Below, in pieces: positions 1 to 11,309 of a stretch of 64,000 bases of DNA. This DNA comes from Herbiconiux oxytropis (GTDB lineage: Bacteria; Actinomycetota; Actinomycetes; Actinomycetales; Microbacteriaceae), in the NCBI RefSeq assembly GCF_024979315.1, contig NZ_JANLCK010000004.1, forward strand, positions 248,001 to 312,000. The letters run 5' to 3'. The position numbers were made by a program, and so were the translations under genes. Below the pieces are notes generated by a model. It did no database searches and had not been told where the DNA came from. It saw only the letters and a program-made list of their open reading frames with translations. The number at the start of each line of letters is the position of its first letter. Position 1 is the first letter of the stretch.

Positions 1-724
1 CGAGCTCCCCGCCCGAGGTCGACAGGCGATGGCCGGCCCCGGCGCCCCACGCGATGAGCGAGTCGACGTCGGCGAAGTCGACCCCGTTCTCCGCAATGGC
101 GCGCACGAGCGTGCCCTTGCCCTTCTTGTTGAAGTGGTTGAGGGCCCGGGCTACGCCATCCGGCCCCCGGCTCACGACCCGCAGGAACCAGCTGCCCGCG
201 GGGGCAGGGCCGAGAGCCACGTACGCCTCGGAGCGGAGGTCGAGGATGAGCTCCCCCTCATGACGCGCGAGCTCCTTCGCCACGGCGGCAGCCCAACGGG
301 TCTTCACCGACGGGGCATCCAGGCGCGAGTCGTGCGAGAGCCGGTAGGCGGGGATGGGATCGCCCGCGCCCACGAGGCCGAAGAGCGCGGAGTGGATCCG
401 CACGTGCAGCTCGGCAAAGGCCCGCGCCTCCGCGGACAGCGACTCGGCACCGAGCGCCTCGTAGAGCACCCCCGTGTAGCGCTCGAGCGCAGGCATGGTC
501 GGCGCCTTGGACAGGGTTCGATTGCGCTCGACCTCGAAGGTGAGCTTCTGACCGAGCTTCAGGCGCTTCATCGTCTCCTCGGGATCGCGAGCGAGCCGCG
601 AGACGTCGCGCACGAGCGCGCGACGCGTCGTCGTGAAAGCCGGATGCGACAGGGCGGCGTAGTCGAGCGGCGCCGGGTCGCCCCCGTCGCGCTTGGTCTC
701 GGAGGGAGGCAGGAGGATCAGCAC
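1..724 (-). CDS. yaaA: YaaA/DUF328 family peroxide stress protein (3' end cut by window)
   Basis: The translation from a GTG at 724 opens with LILLPPSETKRDGG, the N-terminal signature of the YaaA (DUF328) family, and near the end carries NHFNKKGKG, matching the family's basic loop. YaaA lowers free iron and limits oxidative DNA damage in E. coli; the molecular activity is not settled. About 241 codons are visible and no stop is reached, so only the last few residues are missing (family length about 245-260). AAAGGGG lies about 8 nt before the GTG, a good ribosome binding site. It follows the ATP synthase operon on the same strand but a strong hairpin separates them. Confidence 0.88.
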   Translation of the reverse strand, partial: MLILLPPSETKRDGGDPAPLDYAALSHPAFTTTRRALVRDVSRLARDPEETMKRLKLGQKLTFEVERNRTLSKAPTMPALERYTGVLYEALGAESLSAEARAFAELHVRIHSALFGLVGAGDPIPAYRLSHDSRLDAPSVKTRWAAAVAKELARHEGELILDLRSEAYVALGPAPAGSWFLRVVSRGPDGVARALNHFNKKGKGTLVRAIAENGVDFADVDSLIAWGAGAGHRLSTSGGEL

Positions 725-746
725 GAGCAGACCCCTTTCACGTCGA

Positions 747-789
747 AGACCGCCGCATCCGGCTCACGAGGAGCGGGAGGCGGCGGTCT
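747..789 (-). terminator. Hairpin ending the ATP synthase operon
   Basis: AGACCGCCGC at 747-756 pairs perfectly with GCGGCGGTCT at 780-789, and the enclosed bases can extend the stem with CCGGCTC/GAGCGGG. It lies between the stop of atpC and the ribosome binding site of yaaA. There is no T-run after it on the minus strand, so it may be a non-canonical terminator or an RNA 3'-end stabiliser. Confidence 0.55.
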
Positions 790-810
790 GGGACCGACGA
801 ATCGTGGAGG

Positions 811-1077
811 TTACTTGATCAGTTCGGCGTCTCGCGCCACGATCGTGACGGTGTCATTCTCGACCGAGAGGAACCCGTCGTCGGCGCGCGCCACGAGGCG
901 TTCGCCCGAGGTCGCATTGACCCGCACCTCGCCCGCGGCGAGGATCGCGAGCAGCGGCTCGTGACCGGCCAGGATGCCGATCTCGCCCTCGACCGTCTTG
1001 GCGATGACCATCGACGCCTCGCCCGACCAGATCTGCTGATCGGCCGACACGACGCTGACGTTCAGAGGAGAGGCCAT
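811..1077 (-). CDS. atpC: ATP synthase epsilon subunit (short form)
   Basis: This 88-residue protein matches the N-terminal beta-sandwich of F1 epsilon (VSVVSADQQIWSGEA, then GEIGILAGHEPLLAIL). Epsilon sits in the central stalk and links gamma to the c-ring. The family usually has 120-140 residues ending in two helices that can inhibit ATP hydrolysis; this protein stops right after the beta domain, so that C-terminal helical hairpin is absent. The ATG at 1077 follows the atpD stop by 2 nt, and GAGGAGAGGCC-like purines precede it. It is the last gene of the operon. Confidence 0.93.
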   Translation of the reverse strand: MASPLNVSVVSADQQIWSGEASMVIAKTVEGEIGILAGHEPLLAILAAGEVRVNATSGERLVARADDGFLSVENDTVTIVARDAELIK

Positions 1078-1079
1078 GA

Positions 1080-2564
<1,485 letters not shown>

Positions 2565-3467
2565 TTACTTGGCGGTGGCCAGTGCGTCGGCCCCGCCCAC
2601 GATTTCGGAAATCTGCTGCGTGATCTCACTCTGACGGGCGTTGTTCGCCAGCCGGGTGTAGTCACGGATAAGGTTGTCGGCGTTGTCGCTGGCCGACTTC
2701 ATCGCCTTCTGACGCGCTGCGTGCTCGGACGCCGCCGACTGCAGCATGGCGTTGTAGATGCGGCTCTCGACGTAGATCGGGAGCAGCTTGTCGAGCACGG
2801 TCTCGGCGTCCGGCTCGAACTCGTACAGCGGGTAGACGTCGGTGGACGGCGTCTCGGGGACTTCGCCCTCGACGATCTCGAGCGGCAGCAGGCGAACGAC
2901 CTCGGGAGCCTGCGTCACCATGCTGACGAACCGGTTGAAGACGAGGTGGATCTCGTCCACGCCGCCCGCCTGGTCGTCCAGGTTGTACGAGCCGACGACG
3001 CTCTCGGCGATCTCCTGGGCCGTCTCGATGACCGGCTGGTCGGTGCTGCCGGTCCACGACTTCACGCTGTCGCGCTTGCGGAAGTTGAAGTACGCCACGG
3101 CCTTGCGGCCCACCAGGTAGTACGAGACGGTCTTGCCTTCGCTCCGGAGCAGCTCGGCGAGCCGTTCCGCCTCCTTCAGCACCGACGAGGAGAAGGCGCC
3201 CGCGAGGCCGCGGTCCGAAGTGAAGATCACGATCGCGGCACTGTCGAGCTTCTCGCGCTCGCTCGTGAGCGGGTGGTCGACGTTCGAGTAGGTGGCGACC
3301 GCCGAGACGGCGCGGGTGATGGCCCGCGAGTACGGCTCGGAGGCCTTCACGCGCGACAGCGCCTTCTGGATCCGCGACGCGGAGATGAGCTCCATCGCCC
3401 GCGTGATCTTCTTGGTCGTCTGGGCCGACTTGATCTTCGACCGGTAGACCCTGAGCTGTGCACCCAT
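2565..3467 (-). CDS. atpG: ATP synthase F1 gamma subunit
   Basis: A 300-residue gamma subunit forming the rotating central shaft of F1. The N-terminal helix [20 protein letters not shown] and the segment [16 protein letters not shown] are characteristic, as is the C-terminal helix with [17 protein letters not shown]. The start ATG at 3467 lies 2 nt after the atpA stop, so it is probably translationally coupled. The central region [18 protein letters not shown] is conserved. Nothing is truncated or unusual. Confidence 0.97.
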   Translation of the reverse strand: MGAQLRVYRSKIKSAQTTKKITRAMELISASRIQKALSRVKASEPYSRAITRAVSAVATYSNVDHPLTSEREKLDSAAIVIFTSDRGLAGAFSSSVLKEAERLAELLRSEGKTVSYYLVGRKAVAYFNFRKRDSVKSWTGSTDQPVIETAQEIAESVVGSYNLDDQAGGVDEIHLVFNRFVSMVTQAPEVVRLLPLEIVEGEVPETPSTDVYPLYEFEPDAETVLDKLLPIYVESRIYNAMLQSAASEHAARQKAMKSASDNADNLIRDYTRLANNARQSEITQQISEIVGGADALATAK

Positions 3468-3469
3468 GG

Positions 3470-5107
3470 TTAGCGGCGACCCTTGACGATCTTCTCCTGG
3501 CCGACTTCCTCCGCCTTGGTGGCGTCGAACTTCTCGGTGCCGACCGAGGCGAGGGGCTTGCCCTCACCGGTCTGGAACTCGAGCTTGAACTGGTCGATCG
3601 CCTTGTCGAGCGCGGCAGTCGTCTCGTCGTCGAGCTTGTTGGTCTCGCGGAGGGTGGTCAGGATGTCGCTGGTGCGCCCGATGTAGTCGAGCAGCTCGGC
3701 CTCGAAGCGCAGGATGTCCTCGACGGGGACCTCGTCGAGCTTGCCCTTGGTGCCGGCCCAGATCGAGACGACCTGCTGCTCCACGGGGAACGGCGAGTAC
3801 TGCGGCTGCTTGAGCAGCTCGGTGAGGCGGGCGCCTCGGGCGAGCTGACGACGCGAGGCCGCGTCGAGGTCGGACGCGAACATCGCGAAGGCCTCGAGCG
3901 AGCGGTACTGCGCGAGCTCGAGCTTCAGCGTTCCGGAGACCGACTTGATCGACTTCACCTGGGCGTCGCCACCGACTCGCGAGACCGAGATTCCCACGTC
4001 GACCGCGGGACGCTGGTTGGCGTTGAAGAGGTCGGACTGGAGGAAGATCTGGCCGTCGGTGATCGAGATCACGTTGGTCGGGATGTAGGCCGACACGTCG
4101 TTGGCCTTGGTCTCGATGATCGGCAGACCGGTCATCGATCCGGCACCCAGCTCGTCGGAGAGCTTGGCGCAGCGCTCGAGCAGACGCGAGTGCAGGTAGA
4201 ACACGTCGCCGGGGTACGCCTCGCGTCCCGGCGGACGACGCAGGAGGAGCGACACGGCGCGGTAGGCCTCGGCCTGCTTCGACAGGTCGTCGAAGATGAT
4301 CAGGACGTGCTTGCCGCCGTACATCCAGTGCTGGCCGATGGCCGAACCGGTGTAGGGGGCGAGGTACTTGAAGCCCGCGGGGTCGGAGGCGGGAGAGGCG
4401 ACGATGGTGGTGTACTCCATCGCTCCGGCGTCTTCGAGCGCGCCCTTCACCGAGGCGATGGTCGAGCCCTTCTGGCCGATCGCGACGTAGATGCAGCGCA
4501 CCTGCTTGTCGGTGTCGCCCGACTCCCAGTTGGCCTTCTGGTTGATGATCGTGTCGATCGCGATGGCGGTCTTGCCGGTCTGGCGGTCGCCGATGATCAG
4601 CTGGCGCTGGCCGCGGCCGATCGGGATCATGGCGTCGATCGCCTTGATGCCGGTCTGCATGGGCTCGTGCACGCTCTTGCGCGCCATGACGCCAGGCGCC
4701 TGGAGCTCGAGCTCGCGGCGGCCCTCCGAGGCGATCTCGCCGAGACCGTCGATCGGGTTGCCCAGCGGGTCGACGACGCGGCCGAGGTAGGCGTCGCCCA
4801 CGGGGACCGACAGCACCTCGCCGGTGCGGGTGACTTCCTGGCCCTCTTCGATGCCGGTGAACTCACCGAGCACCACGACACCGATCTCGTCCTCGTCGAG
4901 GTTCTGGGCGAGGCCCAGGGTTCCATCGGCGAAGCGGATGAGCTCGTTGGCCATCACACCGGGCAGACCCTCGACGTGGGCGATGCCGTCGGCGGCGTCG
5001 ATGACGTAGCCGACCTCGGTGGTCGAGGTCTTGCCGGGCTCGTAGGCCGCGACGAAGTCCTTGAGAGCGTCGCGGATCTCATCGGGGCGGATCGTAAGTT
5101 CAGCCAT
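3470..5107 (-). CDS. atpA: ATP synthase F1 alpha subunit
   Basis: A 545-residue alpha subunit, the non-catalytic nucleotide-binding partner of beta. The Walker A motif GDRQTGKT is at about residues 173-180. [14 protein letters not shown] and the Arg-finger region [13 protein letters not shown] are visible. Its C-terminal tail (after [12 protein letters not shown]) is longer than in E. coli, as in other actinobacteria. It is preceded by a 53-nt gap after atpH, carries a GGGAAAACG-type purine stretch before its ATG, and is followed 2 nt later by atpG. Confidence 0.98.
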   Translation of the reverse strand: MAELTIRPDEIRDALKDFVAAYEPGKTSTTEVGYVIDAADGIAHVEGLPGVMANELIRFADGTLGLAQNLDEDEIGVVVLGEFTGIEEGQEVTRTGEVLSVPVGDAYLGRVVDPLGNPIDGLGEIASEGRRELELQAPGVMARKSVHEPMQTGIKAIDAMIPIGRGQRQLIIGDRQTGKTAIAIDTIINQKANWESGDTDKQVRCIYVAIGQKGSTIASVKGALEDAGAMEYTTIVASPASDPAGFKYLAPYTGSAIGQHWMYGGKHVLIIFDDLSKQAEAYRAVSLLLRRPPGREAYPGDVFYLHSRLLERCAKLSDELGAGSMTGLPIIETKANDVSAYIPTNVISITDGQIFLQSDLFNANQRPAVDVGISVSRVGGDAQVKSIKSVSGTLKLELAQYRSLEAFAMFASDLDAASRRQLARGARLTELLKQPQYSPFPVEQQVVSIWAGTKGKLDEVPVEDILRFEAELLDYIGRTSDILTTLRETNKLDDETTAALDKAIDQFKLEFQTGEGKPLASVGTEKFDATKAEEVGQEKIVKGRR

Positions 5108-5160
5108 CGTTTTCCCTTTTCTGGTGGGGTCGTACCCCAGTGTGTTCCTGTGCCCGCGGG

Positions 5161-5958
5161 TTAGCCAGCGAGCTGAAGTCTCAAATCGTTGATGCGCGTC
5201 GCCACGCTGCCGTCGATGACGTCGTCACCGATCTGGATGCGCACGCCGCCCATGACCTTGGGGTCGATGACCTGGTTGAGCTGCACCGAGCGGCCGTACT
5301 GCGCCGCCAGGGTCTTCGCCAGACGCTCGCTCTGCGCGGCACCGAGCGGCGTCGCCGTGGTGACGGTCGCCACCGCGGAACCCGACTGGTCGGCCACGAT
5401 CGACGAGGCGAAGCGCACGAGCTCGCCGATCCGACGACCGCGCGGCTGGGTGACCAGCTGGCGCACGATCGCGACGGTCTGAGCCGAGGCCTTGCCGCTC
5501 AGCAGGCGCTCGACGAGTGCCCGCTTCTGATCGGTGGAGCCGAGCTTGGAACCGAGGGCGAGCTCGAGCTCCGCGTCGCTGGACACAGCCCTCGCGAACT
5601 CGAACAGCTCCGCGTCGACCGCCGCCGAGGCGGGGGCCGAGCCGGCGACGGCCCGGATCCCGATCTCCTCGATTCCGGCGAGCAGGTCGGAGTGACTCGA
5701 CCAGCGGCTTTCGGCGATGCTCACGAGGAGCTCGACGGCCTTGGGGTCGTAGCCCGTGCCGAAGAGCTTCCGCACGAGCGCCGCCTTGGCGCTGTTCTCG
5801 GCTCCGGGGTCGGAGAGGGCTCCGAGCAGGTGTGACGAATCGCCGATGATCCGACCAGCGGCGAAGAGCTCTTCTCCCGTGGCCAGATCGACCGCGGAGC
5901 CGAGGCTCGCGAGGCGAGCCTTGGCGTTCCCGAGGGCTACTCTGGTCGCGCTACCCAT
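5161..5958 (-). CDS. atpH: ATP synthase delta subunit
   Basis: A 265-residue delta subunit (OSCP-like) connecting F1 to the peripheral stalk. The ATG at 5958 gives [19 protein letters not shown]. An upstream in-frame extension is rejected because it overlaps atpF and is not family-like. The conserved C-terminal block [20 protein letters not shown] is the delta signature. At about 265 residues it is longer than the 177-residue E. coli protein but normal for actinobacteria. It is a stand-alone delta, not the b-delta fusion seen in mycobacteria. The start is 4 nt from the atpF stop. Confidence 0.95.
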   Translation of the reverse strand: MGSATRVALGNAKARLASLGSAVDLATGEELFAAGRIIGDSSHLLGALSDPGAENSAKAALVRKLFGTGYDPKAVELLVSIAESRWSSHSDLLAGIEEIGIRAVAGSAPASAAVDAELFEFARAVSSDAELELALGSKLGSTDQKRALVERLLSGKASAQTVAIVRQLVTQPRGRRIGELVRFASSIVADQSGSAVATVTTATPLGAAQSERLAKTLAAQYGRSVQLNQVIDPKVMGGVRIQIGDDVIDGSVATRINDLRLQLAG

Positions 5959-5962
5959 GTGC

Positions 5963-6514
5963 TTACTTCTTTCCCGCGGTGTCGGAGGCCTCGAGGTCGG
6001 CGAGGAAGCGGTCGACGAGCGCCGTCGCCTTCGCGTCGTCGGAGAGCGACTCCCCCACCACGCCGGAGGCGAGGTCGATGGCGAGCGAGCCCACCTCGGA
6101 GCGCAGCGACACGAGGGCCGCCTGACGGTCGGCCTCGATCGCCACCTGGGCGTTGGCCTTGACGCGTTCGGCGTCGGCCTGGGCCTGAGCGTTGATCTCC
6201 GAGCCGATGCGCTGAGCGTCGGCACGGGCCTGCTCACGGATCTTCGCTGCTTCGGAACGAGCCTCGGCCAGCTGAGCGGTGTACTGCTCGAGTGCGGCCT
6301 CTGCTTCGCGCTGGGCGACGTCGGCCTTCTCGATGTTGCCCTCGATCGCCGCAGAACGCTCGTCGAGGAGCTTCTTCATGCGAGGCAGAACGAGCCTCCA
6401 GAAGAAGAAGAGGATGACGACGAAGCACACCGCGGACCAGATGATGTCATATGGCGCCGGGATGAGCGGGTTCGACGTTTCGCCCTCGGTCGCAGCCAGA
6501 ACTGCTTGAAGCAT
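5963..6514 (-). CDS. atpF: ATP synthase Fo b subunit
   Basis: A 183-residue b subunit forming the peripheral stalk. One N-terminal membrane segment (about residues 24-44, IIWSAVCFVVILFFFWRLV) is followed by a long charged helix rich in Ala, Glu, Arg and Gln (KKLLDERSAAIEGNIEKA onward) that dimerises and reaches F1. A near-perfect ribosome binding site AAGGAGG lies 5 nt before the ATG. It sits between atpE and atpH in the usual order. Confidence 0.96.
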   Translation of the reverse strand: MLQAVLAATEGETSNPLIPAPYDIIWSAVCFVVILFFFWRLVLPRMKKLLDERSAAIEGNIEKADVAQREAEAALEQYTAQLAEARSEAAKIREQARADAQRIGSEINAQAQADAERVKANAQVAIEADRQAALVSLRSEVGSLAIDLASGVVGESLSDDAKATALVDRFLADLEASDTAGKK

Positions 6515-6545
6515 TCCAGCCTCCTTATCGATCGAAGATGGGCTA

Positions 6546-7629
<1,084 letters not shown>

Positions 7630-7740
7630 AGCGTTAGCTATCAGCGCTATCTCCTGTTTCGGGGCGTGGAACTCCGAGAGTTCTCGCGACGACGAACGGT
7701 GGGGGGTTTTGCTGCGTCATGGCGTAGAACACGCTTCCTG

Positions 7741-7777
7741 CAGGCAGACTAACCCTATCAAGACAAAGGGTTGCCTG
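7741..7777 (-). other. Hairpin in the atpI-atpB spacer
   Basis: AACCCT (7751-7756) pairs with AGGGTT (7767-7772), and CAGGC (7741-7745) with GCCTG (7773-7777), with a 5-nt bulge on one side and a 10-nt loop. It lies about 17 nt after the stop of the AtpI-like gene and 110 nt before atpB. There is no T-run. It could be an attenuator or an RNA processing site that lets atpB onward accumulate separately. Confidence 0.35.
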
Positions 7778-7793
7778 ACTAATCGAGATCGGC

Positions 7794-8264
7794 TCACTCG
7801 CCGCTCGGGAGCCGCACGTCGGACGCGTAGGACATCCGGCTGCGCGCCACGACCACGACATCCACCACGAGGGTGCCGAGCACGGCGGTGACGATGCTGA
7901 GGAAGAGGACGACGTCGTTCAGCCACGGCTGGCCGCGGAGCACCACGACGAGCACGATGAAGAGCACGAACTTCACGATCCACGAGCCGAGAACGATCAC
8001 GAAGAACAGCGTCGTGTAGAGCGGTGAGTCGTTGAACCGGTTGGCCACGAGGATGCTGCCGGCCGTGACACCCGCGAACACGAGCACCATGGCGGTGCCG
8101 ATCAGGGCGCTCCAGGCTCCGGGCCAGCCCACCACGAGGTAGCCGATCACTCCCCCGACCACGGCGATCACGAGCGCGAGGATGGCGTCCCACTTCAGGA
8201 TGGTCGAGAAGACCGAACTGGAGGCGGGCTTGGGGTAGTTGCCGCGGATGATGGGGTCTGACAC
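7794..8264 (-). CDS. AtpI-like small membrane protein upstream of the ATP synthase genes
   Basis: A 156-residue protein with about four hydrophobic segments (WDAILALVIAVVGGVIGYLV; TAMVLVFAGVTAGSILVAN; the LYTTLFFVIVLGSWIV region; a C-terminal LFLSIVTAVLGTLVVDVVV). Position directly before atpB and topology match the loosely conserved ATP synthase protein I / UncI slot found in actinobacteria; AtpI is thought to assist c-ring assembly or Mg uptake. Sequence similarity to E. coli AtpI is not obvious, so the call rests on position and topology. It starts with GTG 3 nt after the wecA stop. Confidence 0.7.
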   Translation of the reverse strand: MSDPIIRGNYPKPASSSVFSTILKWDAILALVIAVVGGVIGYLVVGWPGAWSALIGTAMVLVFAGVTAGSILVANRFNDSPLYTTLFFVIVLGSWIVKFVLFIVLVVVLRGQPWLNDVVLFLSIVTAVLGTLVVDVVVVARSRMSYASDVRLPSGE

Positions 8265-8267
8265 GGT

Positions 8268-9464
8268 CTAGTGCTCCTTGATGTCGTCGGCGGCCGCGTC
8301 GAGCGGGTCGTCGCCGGCACGGACCTCGGCCTCGAGGGTGCCCGCGTCGGCGGACTGGGCCTTGATCTCGCGCCGCTTCAGCGGGCTGAGGGGGGCGAGG
8401 GTCAGAGCGGCGCAGACCACGATGCCCACGCCGAGGAAGATGAAGGCGATCCAGTAGGGCTGCAGCACGAACAGCAGCAGGCAGCCGACCGAGATCACCG
8501 TGGTCCAGGCGTAGAAGATGAGCACAGCCTGCAGGTGCGAGTGCCCCATGTCGAGCAGGCGGTGGTGCAGGTGCTTGCGGTCGGCGCTGAACGGGCTCTT
8601 GCCCGCCCGCAGCCGCCGGAAGATCGCGAGGCCGAAGTCGAGCAGCGGGATGACGAGGATCGCGAACGGCAGCAGGATCGGCAGGAACGCCGGGAGCAGC
8701 TGGGAGCGGCCGAGCTGCGCGGGGTCGATCTGCCCGGTGACCGCGATGGCGCTCGTGGCCATCAGGAGCCCGACGAGCAGGGCGCCCGCGTCGCCCATGA
8801 AGAGCTTGGCCGGGTGGAAGTTCAGGGGCAGGAAGCCCGCGCACGCCCCGATCAGCACCGCCGTGATGAGGGAGGCGAGGTTGAAGTAGTCGGTGGGCGA
8901 CGTGTCCTGGGCCAGCAGGTAGCTGTAGATGAAAAACACACCGTTGGCGATGAGCGCGACGCCCGCCACGAGGCCGTCGAGGCCGTCGATGAAGTTGATG
9001 GCGTTCATGACGAGCACGACCGCGAGGATCGTGATCACGAGCGACATGCCACTCGACCCGATCGTGAGGCCACCGATCGGCAGCGAGACGATCTGCACGC
9101 CCTGCCAGGCGAGCAGGAAGGCGGCGATGATCTGGCCGGCGAGCTTGGTGAGCCAGTCCAGGTCCCAGATGTCGTCGGCCACGCCGATCAGCACGATGAT
9201 GAGGGCGGCGCCGAGGATGGCCCAGACCTTCCCGGGCTCGGCGAAGACGAGCCGGAACCAGCTGATCTGCGAGGCCACGCCGATGGCGATCACCACGCCG
9301 AGGAACATCGCGATGCCGCCGAGCCGCGGGGTGGGCCTCGTGTGCACGTCACGTTCGCGGATCTTGGGGTAGAGCCGGTAGCGGTTGCTGAGCTTGTAGA
9401 TGACGAAGGCGAGGCCGAAGGTCACGACGGCGGAGACGAGGGCGACGAGGAGGTAGAAGCGCAT
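8268..9464 (-). CDS. wecA: Undecaprenyl-phosphate N-acetylhexosamine-1-phosphate transferase (MraY/WecA family)
   Basis: A 398-residue polytopic membrane protein of the MraY/WecA/TagO family, which moves a sugar-1-phosphate from a UDP-sugar to a polyprenyl phosphate at the inner membrane. Motifs visible in order: RPTPRLGGIAMF, GVADDIWDLDW (Asp-Asp for Mg), NAINFIDGLDGLVAG, MGDAGALLVG and the cytoplasmic HLHHRLLDMGHSH loop that separates WecA-like enzymes from MraY. In mycobacteria the orthologue in this locus (rfe/wecA) starts arabinogalactan linker synthesis; here it probably starts a cell-wall glycopolymer. It lies 3 nt after tsaC. Confidence 0.9.
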   Translation of the reverse strand: MRFYLLVALVSAVVTFGLAFVIYKLSNRYRLYPKIRERDVHTRPTPRLGGIAMFLGVVIAIGVASQISWFRLVFAEPGKVWAILGAALIIVLIGVADDIWDLDWLTKLAGQIIAAFLLAWQGVQIVSLPIGGLTIGSSGMSLVITILAVVLVMNAINFIDGLDGLVAGVALIANGVFFIYSYLLAQDTSPTDYFNLASLITAVLIGACAGFLPLNFHPAKLFMGDAGALLVGLLMATSAIAVTGQIDPAQLGRSQLLPAFLPILLPFAILVIPLLDFGLAIFRRLRAGKSPFSADRKHLHHRLLDMGHSHLQAVLIFYAWTTVISVGCLLLFVLQPYWIAFIFLGVGIVVCAALTLAPLSPLKRREIKAQSADAGTLEAEVRAGDDPLDAAADDIKEH

Positions 9465-9467
9465 GGG

Positions 9468-10118
9468 TCAGGCGCCTGCCAGGAGGTCGCCGACGACCTC
9501 GCGCAGGGCGTCGTCGCTCACCGCGCCGTGGCGCACGATCCGGAACGAGGCCGGATCGGTGGCGTCGAGGATGGTGGAGGCGCTGCCGCCGTCTCGCGCT
9601 CCCCCGTCGAGGTAGACCGAGACGCTGTCACCGAGCATGACCTGGGCCTCCGCCGCGGTCATGGCGGCGGGCTGCCCCGTGAGGTTGGCGCTCGAGACCG
9701 CGAGCGGCCCCGTCTCGGCGAGGAGGGCGAGGGCGATCTCGTCGTCGGGCATGCGCAGGGCGACGGTGCCGCCCGTCTCGCCGAGATCCCACGCGAGCGA
9801 GGGCGTGGCGCGGAGGATGATGGTGAGCCCGCCCGGCCAGAACGCCTTCACGAGGTCGCGCACGGCATCCGGGATGCCCGTGGCCAACGCGTCGAGGGTG
9901 GCGAGGCCCGGGATGAGCACGGGCGGCGGCGACTGCCGGGTGCGGCCCTTGGCGTCGAGCAGGCGCTGCACGGCGGAGGGGGTGAAGGCGTCGGCGGCGA
10001 GGCCGTAGACCGTGTCGGTGGGCAGCACCACGAGCTCGCCCTTGGCGATCGCGGCCCGTGAGAGGCGCATCCCGGTGAGGAGCTCCGTCGGCGCGGAGCA
10101 GTCGTAAAGTGCAGCCAT
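9468..10118 (-). CDS. tsaC: L-threonylcarbamoyladenylate synthase
   Basis: A 216-residue YrdC/Sua5-type enzyme making threonylcarbamoyl-AMP for tRNA t6A37 modification. Visible signatures are GELVVLPTDTVYGLAADAF near the start, the ATP/Thr site segment PLAVSSANLTGQPA, and KAFWPGGLTIIL. The fused C-terminal Sua5 domain is absent, so this is the short TsaC form. The start chosen is the ATG at 10118 (MAALYDCS), because related proteins begin with M-x-x-L-Y/F-DCS. Another in-frame ATG lies at 10130. It belongs to the prfA-prmC-tsaC-wecA cluster. Confidence 0.9.
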   Translation of the reverse strand: MAALYDCSAPTELLTGMRLSRAAIAKGELVVLPTDTVYGLAADAFTPSAVQRLLDAKGRTRQSPPPVLIPGLATLDALATGIPDAVRDLVKAFWPGGLTIILRATPSLAWDLGETGGTVALRMPDDEIALALLAETGPLAVSSANLTGQPAAMTAAEAQVMLGDSVSVYLDGGARDGGSASTILDATDPASFRIVRHGAVSDDALREVVGDLLAGA

Positions 10119-10140
10119 CTCGCTGTCCATGATAGCCGGA

Positions 10141-10172
10141 GCCGTCTTCCGCCCTCGGGCGGAGGCGACGGC
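10141..10172 (-). terminator. GC-rich hairpin before tsaC
   Basis: GCCGTC (10141-10146) pairs with GACGGC (10167-10172), and inside it CCGCCC pairs with GGGCGG around a TC loop. It begins at the stop codon of the small PLDc_N gene on the minus strand. No T-run follows. It may reduce transcription into tsaC or protect the upstream message. Confidence 0.45.
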
Positions 10173-10360
10173 TACTTGGAGACCCGGCCGCGGCCGAAGA
10201 TCAGCCAGAGGATGGAGCCGAGGATCGAGAGGAAGAACGCCACCAGGATCCAGACGAACTTGCCGACTCCCCCGTGGTTGGGGTTCTTGACGATCGAGAC
10301 GACCGTGACGATGAAGATGATGAGGCCGACGACGCCGAACGTGAATGAGATGGGTTCCAT
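10172..10360 (-). CDS. Small membrane protein with PLDc_N-type domain
   Basis: A 62-residue protein with two hydrophobic helices (ISFTFGVVGLIIFIVTVVSIV and VWILVAFFLSILGSILWLIFGR) joined by a short loop KNPNHGGVGKF. This W-x2-V-x-F-x3-G-x2-W-x2-G-R pattern is that of the phospholipase D N-terminal (PLDc_N) transmembrane domain found alone in many actinobacterial small proteins. The ATG at 10360 is chosen because GGAGG lies 5 nt upstream; a longer frame to 10411 has no support. Function unknown. Confidence 0.75.
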   Translation of the reverse strand: MEPISFTFGVVGLIIFIVTVVSIVKNPNHGGVGKFVWILVAFFLSILGSILWLIFGRGRVSK

Positions 10361-10382
10361 GAGTGCCTCCTGGCGTGGGGTT

Positions 10383-11309
10383 CTAGCGTAGCGCCGTGGT
10401 GGCGCGATCACGGCCGGTGAGATCGCGGTGGGTCGCGGTGGCGCGCCAGCCGTCGGCCTCGAGGAGCGCGCGGATCTCGGCGCCCTGGAGCTCGCCGTGC
10501 TCGATCACGAGGGTTCCGCCCGCGCGGATGAGTCGCGCGGCGGTCTGCGAGACGCTCCGCACGACGTCGAGCCCGTCCTCGCCGCCGTAGAGGGCGTGCT
10601 CGGGGTCGTGCAGCCGCACCTCGGGGTCGCGCGGGATCGCGCCGAGCGGGATGTACGGCGGGTTCGAGACGACGACGTCGAAGCGGCCGCCCTCCTCGGG
10701 CAGGGCGTCTGCGAGGTCGATGAAGATCAGGCGGGAGTTCGCTGCTCCGACGCGGCGGAAGTTCTCCTTGGCCCAGATGAAGGCGGCGGTCGAGTTCTCG
10801 ACGGCCACCACGCGGGCGTGCGGCACCTCGGTGGCGAGGGCGAGCGCGATGGCGCCGCTGCCCGTTCCGAGGTCGACGGCGGCGGGGCCGGCATCCGCCG
10901 AGAGCAGTGGGTCCCCCGCGGGCACGACGGCGCGCAGGGCGTCGATGGCGAGGCCGGCCACGAACTCCGTCTCGGGCCGGGGCACGAAGACGCCGGGGCC
11001 CACCGAGAGCTCGAGCGAACGGAAGTGCGCGGTGCCCGTGATGTGCTGGAGCGGCTCGCGAGCGGCCCGGCGCTCCACCGCCTCGACGATCGCGAGGGTC
11101 TCCTCGGGGCCGATCGGGGCATCCGTCACCGCGAGCGACTGCACGCGGCCGCGGGAGGCGCCGAGCACGTGGCCGATGAGCAGCTCGGCGTCGACCTGCG
11201 GGTCGGCGATGCCGCTCGCGGCGAGGATGTCGACCGCGCGCTCGAAGAGCGAACGCACGGTCACGGGACGATCGACACCCGGGCGCTCGGTGATGACGCC
11301 CGCCGTCAC
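10383..11309 (-). CDS. prmC: Peptide chain release factor N5-glutamine methyltransferase
   Basis: A 308-residue SAM-dependent methyltransferase that methylates the Gln of the GGQ motif in release factors. The motif NPPYIPL is the signature of glutamine/adenine methylases; the SAM-binding motif [17 protein letters not shown] precedes it. An N-terminal helical domain ([20 protein letters not shown]) recognises the release factor. The GTG start at 11309 overlaps the prfA stop by 4 bp (GTGA), consistent with coupled synthesis of the enzyme and its substrate. Confidence 0.95.
   Translation of the reverse strand: MTAGVITERPGVDRPVTVRSLFERAVDILAASGIADPQVDAELLIGHVLGASRGRVQSLAVTDAPIGPEETLAIVEAVERRAAREPLQHITGTAHFRSLELSVGPGVFVPRPETEFVAGLAIDALRAVVPAGDPLLSADAGPAAVDLGTGSGAIALALATEVPHARVVAVENSTAAFIWAKENFRRVGAANSRLIFIDLADALPEEGGRFDVVVSNPPYIPLGAIPRDPEVRLHDPEHALYGGEDGLDVVRSVSQTAARLIRAGGTLVIEHGELQGAEIRALLEADGWRATATHRDLTGRDRATTALR

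Noticed and set aside
7634-7861. 75-codon minus-strand frame between the AtpI-like gene and atpB
   Set aside because: It overlaps the AtpI-like gene, has no ribosome binding site and no recognisable composition; the spacer is better read as a leader with a hairpin.
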